NCBI GenBank assembly: GCA_032164245.1
Contig: JAVMKO010000003.1
Span: 30,131,390-30,195,389, forward strand
DNA length: 64,000 nucleotides
Source of the DNA: Sternotherus odoratus
Lineage: Eukaryota > Chordata > Testudines > Kinosternidae
Reading direction: 5' to 3'
Shown: positions 11,991 to 20,480 of the stretch, in pieces
How the letters are laid out: each line of letters begins with the position of its first letter
Numbering within the stretch: the first letter of the stretch is position 1
Made by a program: the position numbers and the translations under genes
Notes under the pieces: generated by a model
What the model was told of the DNA's origin: nothing
What the model saw: the letters and a program-made list of their open reading frames with translations, nothing else
The model's database searches: none

Positions 11991-14900
11991 CCAGGATGAT
12001 AGAATTCTGCCTCACTGCAGGATTTTACTTGGCAGTGTACAATAGGAAGGAAAGACTAATTAAGATCATGGGGCCAGATCCAGTCCTGGAATTTTGGTAG
12101 CTGACAGGTAAGCTTCAGGGAACATAGCGCAAGACAGTTATCATTACCTTGTAGCTTGTCAAATGATGAGGCATCATCCTTTGGAGGCAAATCTAACAAT
12201 ACTGTTACCAATGCAATAATAGAATTTACTTAGTGACATTGATATATGATACTGAGAGGGACTGATACTATCTGACAACAGTAGCACACAAGGACAATCA
12301 CTCATATCCAAAGGGAACACATGCAAATGATTTACTATGTCTCTGCCGGGGGGGGGGGGGGGGGAGGGGGAAAATAATAGACATTGGTAATTGCCCTTCG
12401 GTCTTCTCAGCTATTGTATCTGTGGCTGAAGTTACACAATGATTTAAGATTGCTGATGTTAAAAACAGAACTAAAATAGGGTATAGCTTGTGAATAGAGC
12501 ACAAGTGACATCTGAACATCGAACTGTATTAACATTATATACAAAAGCCTGAGAAGGACCCAAATTTCCCACCCTCACTGACTTTTAATTTTGGTTTCAG
12601 TTGCCTAAATTGTCTTCATGATCACCATCAGTACATGCGGGTTATACAGGAGTATAACTCTCATGCAGAAAGGCCATGTTTTAAAAAGTTCCATCCGTTG
12701 TTAATATGTACTCCTATGCCCTTCCCCATCCATTTATACTTTCCACTTCATAGAAATAATGAGCCTGATCCAGTGTCTTTCAAGTCAATGAGAGTCTTTC
12801 CATTGACTTCAATAGGTCTCAGATCAGACCAATAGAAAGCAATAGGGCAAGATTAGATCGAGCCAGTTTGCTTTCCTGGACACTATAGCTAATCTCCCAG
12901 CACAGGTTTGGTTCAGCTTGCCTTCCTCTTGCCAGTACATTTCAGAATACTCATAAGTTTTGTTTCTATTGACCTAATCATGCTGTAGGTCCTCTCTCTA
13001 AAACACATCTGGTTTAATTGTCTGGGCCAAACCCTGGATGTGGTCCTAAAGGAGGAGTGAAAAGATGGTTGTCCATTCTTTACTTGCAGTCCCGTGAGAA
13101 TGTGGAGGGTTTCTTACTGTGGAATTACTTTCTCTTCAGAGAGTGTGGTTTAGCATCAGGCCCAGATTTCTGAACACCTCCAAAACTATATTTTCTTTCT
13201 GTGTTTCTTCTCTGATGTAGAGAACAGGAATTACAATACCCAGATTCCCTGGGTCTCAGTGGTTAACAGGCTCGGAAATATCATGAGCAATCGGTAGAAC
13301 TGATAGGGAAGAGGATAGATTTGGAGTCTTTAGTCCCTCCCACAAAGATTGCACTGGCATCAAGTCGCTGAAATACAGAGAGACAACCATGGCACAGTTT
13401 TAGTTTGACCTTTTCATGTCTATTTTGTTAGGGTTTTTTATTAATTGATTTTTTCTAGTTATTTGCTTCTTTCTTGTTAGCTTTTGTGGCACAGAGATTG
13501 CAAAATATGGTTTTTCTTTTACAGAATATGAAAAATTACCCAGAACAGTACATAAGAAAATTAAAATTAATGCATGACACAAAACCAAGAAAAACAAACA
13601 ACATTCCCTCTGTTACACCCTCCCCCATCCCTTCACCTCCTCCTCCTGCCAATTTTTCAATGGGCAGAGAAAAAACTCCTCAGGAAATAATTCCCTCCAT
13701 TTTACTCCACTAACATCACACAAATGCATGTCCCGCCCCCAAATATTTAAGTTTGTTTACCTTGGGTGTTAATTATTTGGACCTGTTAGAATTTTAAAAT
13801 CATCATTAGCATAGTTCAACCTTAATTTTATTTAAAAAATAACATTGAAAAATATATAAACTCACAAGACCTGATTCTGATCTCTCACCAGTATAAATCT
13901 CAAGTAACTCATTTCTCCATCATTACAGAGTTACTCCAGATTTATATTGTGGTGATGGAGCTTTAAGAGCTGTGGTGACCATGGTGTCTTTACTAGATCT
14001 AGAATATCTGGCTACAGAGTTCAACTTGATTCATCTGTAGAAACAATGTCATTTAGAATTGGCTACAGACTGAACCCAAGAATGAAATGGGGCATACGAG
14101 AGAGGTGAAATTGTAGTGTATGTTTTTTAATATGATTGTTTTAAGAAGAACAACATTTCTGGCTTTATTTTAAGCATTTGGCTAGAAATGGTCTTAGAAC
14201 AGAGTGATATTAAAGACCGCCAGACCTAGTCTATGTGTAGGCAGAGTATCCTGACCAAACATATTTCAAAGTGTTTCTTTTTTTTAAAAAAAAAAAAGCT
14301 TTCAAGTTTTAATCACAATTTAAGAGGATCTAAGGATTGGATTGCAGCCATTCTGCTCCAGCTGACTTTGTTGGACTTGTTTATGTGAATAAGGTGAGCA
14401 GGATTAGGCCACACAATAGAAGGGCCTTGGGCCCTGTTTTTATTGCCAAATACATTTAAATTGATGTTGCATGTGAACTCTGTCCTGCTTCTAATACAAA
14501 GAATAATAGATGCTATGCAAACCCATAGAACATTTTCTTTGAGTCATAGTTATATTTGTACTGCACCCAGTTTGCTGTGTACCTATAGTCCACAAGGAAT
14601 GAAAACAGACGTTATGACGCAACACGGGTAGCAACCTTACTTTTATCACTCTCCTGAGACTGCCAGATGGCTTGCACACTTTGCTACACTCAGTATTCCC
14701 CAAGACCAGAGGGCAGCCTTGCAAGTACCAGCTGGTTTTAAAGACTGGCTTCTTTATCCGACCTTCACTAACTGGGTGTGGCCCCTCAAATATACCCATT
14801 TAGCAAATGCAGAGAGCACTGGAGAGGATGTGCTTCAGGGCTGAGGAACCCAGAACATGGTGAAGAGAAATACAGACCAGCCTTGGACAAACCCCCTAAC

Positions 14901-15610
14901 ACTGGAAAGTGTCAATGAAAACTTGGAGTCATAACCTATCTTCAGTTTACAGGGTGGTTTGTGTAAATGGGGTTGCTCTGAAGAGTGTTAAAGACTCATC
15001 AGAGTGACATACTTCAATTTTATTACATAATGGAACACAATAACCTTTAGGGTTTTTCATTATCCACAGTCTATGACACTGAGCTGTTCTGAGATCAGAC
15101 TCTGCTGCTCATGCCAGTATAATTAAAGTAGCCTGTTTTTTCTGACAGTATTCTTATACATCTAAATAAATAGAATTGGATGGGCAACCTAATATTTCAC
15201 TGAGATCCCAGAGGATGCCCAACTATTTGATTAGAAAAGGTGCTCTCTTATAATTGCTTGTATGTTTATCCTTTAAGGTTTCCAGAACATAGCCACACTA
15301 CTGCAGAAATGTATGGCTGTGGATATAGACAACCACCGGTTGCAAAAGGCGTTCAACTACTGTCTAATCTTGTCATTGTATTAATTGCATTCAACATTTG
15401 GAAATAGCTTGTATTAGAAGTTGCTAGACAATATAAAGCTTCATTCTACTTTGAGAGGATTTTTTATTTGCCTCTAAGAATAATTAGAATAAATAATTGG
15501 GGAGCAATTACTCACAAGAGTAGCCTGATTGACTTCAGTGGAACTACTCTCGGGAGTAACTACTCGCCATTGCGACTAAGGGATTAATTTTCTCTCTTGT
15601 ATAGAAACGA
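11991..15610. other. Non-coding sequence, no gene recognised
   Basis: Holds a G homopolymer at about 12347-12372 and facing T and A runs near 14277-14297. Open frames at 12298-12519, 12635-12835, 13474-13713 and 14443-14799 are short, unsupported and lack domains. Confidence 0.5.
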
Positions 15611-15712
15611 ACACACAAAATCATATATTTATATAAAAATGTGTGTATTGCTTGTAAGTGTTTATAAACACGAGCAATGCACACCTGTTTTTAATTTATA
15701 TGATTTTGCGTG
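15611..15712. repeat. About 100 bp near-perfect inverted repeat (foldback)
   Basis: The left arm (CACACAAAATCATATA, then GTGTGTATTGCTTGT, then TGTTTA) pairs with the right arm (TAAACACGAGCAATGCACAC, then ATATGATTTTGCGTG) around a central TTTATAAA. The arms are about 50 bases with a few mismatches and a small insertion in the left arm. It could be a tiny mariner-like MITE or, if transcribed, a long hairpin RNA. No target duplication is obvious. Confidence 0.75.
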
Positions 15713-15818
15713 GTGGATTTTAAGATTGTTAGCAGTAGTTTGTGCTTAAAATTTGTCTGACTGCAAAGATCCTCTGATAAGTTGAGTCTGCTAAAGACTA
15801 CATTCATTTCCACACTCT

Positions 15819-15835
15819 GGGCATGTCTTCACTAC
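15819..15835 (+). repeat. Harbinger left terminal inverted repeat
   Basis: GGGCATGTCTTCACTAC. It matches the right end at 15 of 16 aligned positions once a one-base length difference is allowed. The inner palindrome TTAATTCGACCTTAAC / GTTAGGTCGAATTAA at about 15840-15873 follows directly and can form a subterminal hairpin. Confidence 0.85.
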
Positions 15836-16008
15836 CACTTTAATTCGACCTTAACGACGTTAGGTCGAATTAAACATGTACCTGTCTTCACATACATGCT
15901 CTTAACGTCGATGTAAAGGGCCCTCAAGATCGACATTGGAACTCCAGCCTAACCAGTGGCATAAGGCTAATCTCAACGTTCCAAGCTCGACCGTGGGCTA
16001 GTGAAGAC
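15825..16008. promoter_or_regulatory. Left-end GTCTTCAC octamer sites
   Basis: The octamer GTCTTCAC from the terminal repeat occurs at 15825-15832 and again at 15884-15891, and in reverse orientation (GTGAAGAC) at 16001-16008. Repeats of a terminal motif just inside an end are typical binding sites for the Myb-like protein or transposase of this superfamily. Binding is inferred, not seen. Confidence 0.5.
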
Positions 16009-16049
16009 GGAACCCGACATTAATAGCCTCCAGAGGCTGTCCCACAATG

Positions 16050-16109
16050 CTCCATTCTGACCGCTCTGTACTGCCTCCCTACTGCTCCACTGTGACCGCT
16101 CTGCACTGC
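16050..16109 (+). repeat. Direct repeat upstream of the Myb-like gene
   Basis: Two 25 bp copies at 16050-16074 and 16085-16109, each with CTCCA, GACCGCTCTG and ACTGC, 35 bp apart. They lie about 130-190 bp upstream of the start codon and may be promoter elements. Confidence 0.6.
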
Positions 16110-16242
16110 ACTCTGAACTCGCTGCTCTGGCCAGGTAGATAAGACCCGGGAACATTTGAATGCCATTTCCTGTTTGGTCAGCGTGGCCAGCTCACCTGAA
16201 CTGCTCAGTTGCCATTCAGAGCTATCAGCAGCACTAGCCGCC

Positions 16243-18370
16243 ATGCAGAGCTCAGCATCACAGGAATCCATGATGAGCTCATCTACCCTGGAGACCAGCC
16301 AGAGGAGAAGAGCTCCAGCATGGTCCACTCGTGAGGTGCTGGATCTCATCGCTATCTGGGGAGAGGAATCCGTGATGTTGGAACTCCGCAACAACAAACG
16401 GAATGCCAACACCTATGGAAGAGTCTCCAAGGCCATGCTAGAAAGGGGCCACAACAGGGACACCACACAGTGCCGCGTGAAAATTAAGGAGCTGCGGCAA
16501 TCGTTCCAGAAAGCCAAGGAGGCAAACGGACGATCAGGGGGCGTGCCATGGACATGCAGGTTCTACAATGAACTAAATGCGATAATGGGGGGCGCCCCCA
16601 CTACCATCGCGCCGGTCTGCGTGGACTCCACCGATGGGATCATCGTCAGGGAGGAGACTGATTCCGAGGAGGACGACCATGAAGAGGAAAATATCACGGA
16701 GCAGCAGGAGCCCAGCGGAGAACCCCTGTACCCAGAGAGCCAGGAGCTGTTTGTCACCCTGGACCCAGTACCCTCCCAAGCCTCCCAGGGGGGTAAGTGT
16801 TTCTTTTTTAAGGGATTACATGACGCGTGATTTTGTAAAGGAAGCATTTATTAATGAGTAACTTGCCCTAAGGACTTAGCGTGCTTTCATTGCTGGTCAA
16901 TTTCTACTCAAAGAGTTTGTCAATATACTCCGGGATTGACCATAAGTCCTCCGCGGACATTTCAATGAAGCTATCCAGGAGGTAGCGATGAATCCAGCGC
17001 AGCAGATTTCTGGGGAGAGCTGCCTTATCTGGTCCCCCGTGATAGGACACCAACCCACGCCACGAAAGTAGTAGGTTGTCTGGTATCATTGAGCAGGCTA
17101 GCATTGCGGCGTATGGACCAGGACTTTGCATGGACTCAAGGAGCATGCGCTCCCTATCTCTCCGAGAAATTCTCAGCAAAGTGATGTCATTCAGGGTTGC
17201 CTGTTTGAGATACGGACTGCAATTAGTCAGGAGATAAAGAGTCCCAGCTGCAAAGTACTCTTTTCTGCTGAGGACCGAGGAACCGAACCCCCCCACACAC
17301 ACACACGAACGCTGACCGCCGCCCCCCCCCCCCCCAGCCCGTAGTGTTAGCTGGCAGGGAATCCGAGCCGTCTGCACGCCGTTGCTTCCGCTTCACAGCC
17401 AACGCGCACCCAACCCCCACCCCCACCCCCGCCCGTAGCGGTAGCTAGCAGGGAATCTGAGCAGTCTGCACGCGGTCTGAAGAGCCCCAAAAAGACCTTA
17501 GCCCTTAGCAAGAGATTTTTTGGCATTTGCTTTGCAGTTTGCGGTTTCAGTGGGAGCCAGCCACGCGGTGGGGGGAAGGGGGCGGGGTTACTCTACAGTA
17601 TGCAAGCGCCACTTTTAACTTACCATGGCCGGCTGCACGGTGATTTCAGAAGCCGTCTTGGGCTGAGGCACGCATATGTGTCTGAGATGCTCTGAATTTT
17701 CTGAGAGCTTGTCAGTCAGTTTTAGGTGTACAACATGACCTTGTACAGAAATCATATCAGGCAGGCCTCTGAATACTGAGGTTGCAAATGGCATAGTACT
17801 CCCATTGTGTACAGTCCGAGACTGCATCTGCCTCCTAACCTTGAATGTATCTGTCTCATAACTTTCAAACTTTCTTTTCCCACACACTTGCCCACAGATG
17901 AACAACAAGTATGTCACAACCCCCATGCCTCCTCAACACGCCGTGCACCGCAGATAAGAAAGCGTAAAAAGAAAACGCGAACGCGCGATGAGATGTTTAC
18001 TGAACTCGTGGAGAACTCGCGCGCTGAGGCAGCCCGCCAGACGGACTGGAGGGAAAGAATGATAGAGTCCAGGGATCGAGAGATTCAGGCAAGGGATCGA
18101 GAGATTCAGGCAAGGGATCAAGAGAGAGAGGAAAGGAAGCGAGAGAGAGAGGCAAGGGATCGAGAGAGAGAGGCAAGGAATCGAGAGAGGCAGGAATGGA
18201 GAGCCGCTGAACAAAAGAGGGTAGAACGTGAGGAAAGACGCATGGATGCTTTCCTCCGCATAATGGAGGACCAGAGCGACATGCTGCGATCTCTGGTGGA
18301 GCTGCAGCATGACCAAAGACCACCTCTGCAGCCCCTGTGTAACCACCTCCCCCCTCCCCAACTCCCATAG
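16243..18370 (+). CDS. Harbinger Myb/SANT-like DNA-binding protein (two exons, 16243-16792 and 17898-18370)
   Basis: The partner protein of PIF/Harbinger transposases: in studied elements it binds the transposon ends and brings the nuclease into the nucleus. The first in-frame ATG (16243) sits in a near-ideal GCCGCCATG context. Exon 1 has a Myb/SANT-trihelix domain at about residues 25-115, with conserved aromatics in RAPAWSTREVLDLIAIWGEE and VPWTCRFYNEL, then an acidic stretch at 138-150. It ends at a GTAAGT donor after base 16792; the acceptor is CCCACAG ending at 17897. One base carries over and exon 2 stays in frame; the total is 1023 bp, or 340 residues plus stop. Exon 2 opens with a basic cluster RKRKKKTRTR (about 204-213, a likely nuclear signal) and continues as a charged Arg/Glu coiled coil. 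No internal stops. It appears intact, unlike the transposase. Confidence 0.88.
16847..16852 (-). terminator. AATAAA polyadenylation signal for the antisense gene
   Basis: TTTATT on the plus strand reads AATAAA on the minus strand, about 50 bases beyond the stop codon of the minus-strand open frame that ends at 16904. The spacing suits a real 3' end. Confidence 0.45.
16904..17794 (-). CDS. Candidate third Harbinger gene, antisense and nested in the Myb-like intron
   Basis: Two minus-strand blocks look coding. Block A (17794-17624) starts with ATG, encodes 57 residues (MPFATSVFRGLPDMISVQGH at the start) and ends exactly at a GTAAGT donor. Block B ends with a stop at 16904 and stays open for over 150 codons; its last ~100 residues are of normal composition with Trp, Tyr and charged residues (for example LLRWIHRYLLDSF and SAEDLWSIPEYIDKLFE). 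An in-frame acceptor for block A would be CTCAAACAG before 17200. Better pyrimidine tracts at about 17264 are out of phase with that donor. A minus-strand AATAAA follows 52 bases after the stop. An alternative start is ATG at 17377, read through a glycine-rich homopolymer. I do not recognise the protein. It might also be a chance shadow or a captured host fragment. Confidence 0.42.
17341..17474. repeat. 40 bp direct duplication in the intron
   Basis: Copies at 17341-17380 and 17435-17474 share AGCAGGGAATCTGAGC-like and GTCTGCACGC blocks, 34 of 40 bases identical, separated by C-rich homopolymer sequence. Confidence 0.75.
18062..18200 (+). repeat. Tandem GA-rich repeat coding for Arg/Glu coiled coil
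   Basis: In-frame repeats of GGGATCGAGAGATTCAGGCA and shorter GAGAGAGAGGCAAGG variants encode runs such as RDREIQA and REREARD. Expansion and contraction here would change coiled-coil length without breaking the frame. Confidence 0.8.
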
Positions 18371-18630
18371 ATTCCCCACCCAGACGCGGGTTGAGAACAC
18401 GGGGGGGCAAGCTCCGTGGGCCGCTCCACTCTACCCCACAAGCCAGCAGAAGCAGCAGCAGCAGCAGGCTTACATTCTCGGAACACTTTTGAAAGCTGCT
18501 GAGTCTTGCCAACCCCTCCTCTCCACCCTTCCCACCCCCCCTCCTTTGCCCGCTCCTCCCCACTGCGACTGCCGGTTTCCCTCCAGGATACCAGGACAGT
18601 GATCCCCTGTATTTGTATTTCCGAGTAACC

Positions 18631-18636
18631 AATAAA
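18631..18636 (+). terminator. AATAAA polyadenylation signal of the Myb-like gene
   Basis: AATAAA lies 260 bases after the plus-strand stop, inside the short space between the two converging genes. Confidence 0.7.
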
Positions 18637-18662
18637 GGAACCATGATTTTTCAAACAGTGAT

Positions 18663-18668
18663 TTTATT
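18663..18668 (-). terminator. AATAAA polyadenylation signal of the transposase gene
   Basis: TTTATT on the plus strand is AATAAA on the minus strand, about 100 bases past the transposase stop at 18770. It sits only 27 bases from the plus-strand signal, a compact tail-to-tail arrangement. Confidence 0.7.
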
Positions 18669-18769
18669 TTCTCTGCAAGCATGGGGAGGGAGGAGGGAAA
18701 GCATGGGGAGGGGTGAGGGAAAGAGGGTTCAAGGGCAGCAGGCTTAGAGCACAGCAAGGGAGCAGATTC

Positions 18770-20122
18770 TCAAACGCCATCTCGGGCACTCATAAAACTG
18801 TCTTTCAAGGCGTCCCTGAGGCGCAGGGCCTCACGGTGGGCTCTTTTACTTTCCCTGCTGTGTGGCTGCTCATAAGTAGCAGAAAGTAAATTTGCCTCTG
18901 CCTCCCAGCCCGCCATAAACGTTTCCCCCTTGCTCTCACAGATATTGTGGAGCACAGAGCAAGCAGCAATAACAATGGGGATATTTCTCTCGCGGATGTC
19001 TGAGCGAATCAGTAAGGAACGCCATCTCCCCTTCAAGCGGCCAAATGCACACTCTACGGCCATTCTGCACTTGCTCAGCCTGTAGTTGAACAGCTCCTGA
19101 CCCCTGTCCAGGGCTCCTGTGTAGGGCTTCATAAGCCAGGGCATTAGGGGGTAGGCTGGGTCCCCAATGATCACGATCGGCATTTCGACCCCCCCCCCCC
19201 CACGGAAATTTTCTGGTCGGGGAAGAAAGTGCCTTGCTGCAGCTGTCTAAAAACCCTAGAGTTCCTGAACACTCGAGCGTCATGAAGCTTTCCCGGCCAC
19301 CCCACGTGTACAGGTCGGTGAAACGTCCCTTGTGGTCAACCACTGCTTGCATGACCATTGAGTAATATCCCTTCCGGTTTCTGTACTCGGCGGCCTCGTG
19401 GTCCGGTGCCAGGATAGGGATATGAGTCCCATCTATAGCCCCACCACAGTTAGGGAATCCCATGGCGGCAAAGCCATCTATTGTGGCTTGCAGGTTTCCG
19501 AGGTTTATAACCCGGTGTAGCAGCCGCTCGACGATTGCCCTGCTTACTTGCATCACAGCAAAGCCCACTGTAGACCTACCCACCCCAAACTGATTCACCA
19601 CTGACCGGTAGCTGTCTGGCGTTGCAAGCTTCCAGAGGGCTATCGCTACTCGCTTCTCCACTGTAAGGGCCGCTCTCATTTTGGTATTCCTGCGCCGGAG
19701 GGCAGGGGACAGCCAGTCACAAAGTTCCATGAAGGTGCCCTTTCGCATGCGGAAGTTTCTGAGCCACTGGGAGTCATCCCAGACCCGCAGCACTATGCGG
19801 TCCCACCAGTCTGTGCTTGTTTCCCTGGCCCAGAACCCTGTTCGATGGCATGAGCCTGCCCCATTGCCACCATTCTTGACAGATTGTCAGTCGCCCTACT
19901 TGCAAAAACGGCAGTGTCCCTGTCGTCCCCGCTGTGCACGTCAGTGTCCCTGTCGTCCCCGCTGTCCTCGTCCATCTCCTCCTCACTGTCGTCGGGTTCC
20001 AGAAAGCGCGGTTCTCCCCGGATCGCATTCCTCCTCTGCAGACGGTGCAGCAGGAACTCAGCAACCGTGATCGAGGTCCTCACAACAGCCATTACTGCAG
20101 CCGTGGTGTCAGCGGGCTCCAT
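18770..20122 (-). pseudogene. Harbinger DDE transposase (HARBI1-like), frameshifted
   Basis: A nuclease of the PIF/Harbinger (DDE_Tnp_4) family. Reading starts at ATG 20122 with an N-terminal region containing an acidic stretch (DDSEEEMDEDSGDDRD). The catalytic part shows GGAIDGTHIPI (first Asp, codon 19431-19433), AVVDHKGRFTDLYT (second Asp region), IIGDPAYPL, and VECAFGRLKGRWR (the Glu). These lie in different frames. Breaks fall near 19840 (before the WWDRIVLRVWDD segment), near 19302-19306 (after FTDLYT, before the WPGKLHDARVFRNS segment) and in a 13-base C run at 19189-19201. The C run may be a sequencing error; the others look like real indels. The whole span of about 450 codons fits a full-length member. 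No intact product is expected as read. Confidence 0.85.
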
Positions 20123-20170
20123 GCTTGCAATGCTATGGCGTTAGTACGGCGGAGAAAGGGCGCGAATTAT

Positions 20171-20330
20171 GGGATGCCTACCCACAGGGCACCGCTTGTA
20201 ATGGGGGTGGGCGGCGCGGAAAAAGGGCGCGAAATTTGGAAATGCCTACCCACAGTGCAGCACTCGAAATGGTGCCTGCTGGGGGATCAGGGAACTGTGG
20301 GATAGGTACCCAGAGTGCAACGCTCGTCAT
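20171..20330 (-). promoter_or_regulatory. Triple repeat upstream of the transposase gene
   Basis: Three diverged copies of a 32-33 bp unit at 20171, 20238 and about 20299 share TACCCACAG, GTGCA and GCTCG-like words. They begin about 50 bp upstream of the transposase ATG (minus strand), where a promoter would lie. Confidence 0.5.
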
Positions 20331-20392
20331 GTCGACGCCTGCAAAAGTTTTGCGGACAGACACTGTCGACTTGCTGTGCTTAGCTGTGCGTA

Positions 20393-20475
20393 GTGAAGAC
20401 ACACAACATCGACTGTATACCGTCGCGTTCACAACATCGAAATAAAGGAAATCGAACTACTGCTGTAGTGAAGAC
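20393..20475. promoter_or_regulatory. Right-end GTCTTCAC octamer sites
   Basis: GTGAAGAC at 20393-20400 repeats the terminal-repeat octamer found at 20468-20475. With the three left-end sites this gives five copies, all within 200 bp of an end. Confidence 0.5.
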
Positions 20476-20480
20476 ATACC
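20464..20480 (-). repeat. Harbinger right terminal inverted repeat
   Basis: Read inward on the minus strand: GGTATGTCTTCACTAC. It is one G shorter than the left end. The right ends of the MITEs at 25157 and 1333 read GGGTATG and GGGTACG, so a C:G pair may have been lost here. Confidence 0.85.

Larger units (their letters stand above)
16793..17897 (+). other. Intron of the Myb-like gene
   Basis: GT..AG intron of 1105 bp. The donor is GGGGGTAAGTG and the acceptor follows a pyrimidine-rich tract ending CCCACAG. The intron is not empty: minus-strand coding-like sequence (16904-17794), a 40 bp direct duplication and C-rich homopolymers lie inside it. Confidence 0.8.
15819..20480. mobile_element. 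Full-length PIF/Harbinger DNA transposon
   Basis: A 4.66 kb element bounded by inverted ends GGGCATGTCTTCACTAC (left) and GGTATGTCTTCACTAC (right, read inward). It holds the two genes that define this superfamily: a Myb/SANT-like DNA-binding protein (plus strand, 16243-18370, two exons) and a DDE transposase of the HARBI1/DDE_Tnp_4 type (minus strand, 18770-20122). They converge, with polyadenylation signals between their 3' ends. A probable third antisense gene lies at 16904-17794. Target-site bases are unclear: CTG is found at both edges only if the ends are trimmed unevenly. The transposase is frameshifted, so the copy is not autonomous as read. Confidence 0.92.

Noticed and set aside
12347..12372. 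Long G run as a functional quadruplex
   Set aside because: A plain homopolymer without separated G tracts in a supporting context; its length may also be a sequencing artefact.
16020..16412. 130-codon minus-strand frame over the start of the Myb-like gene
   Set aside because: A shadow of exon 1, whose plus-strand frame has a real domain, start context and donor.
17933..18654. Long minus-strand frames (155, 178 and 215 codons) opposite exon 2 of the Myb-like gene
   Set aside because: They are repetitive shadows (Leu/Ser/Pro runs) of the GA-rich coiled-coil coding strand.
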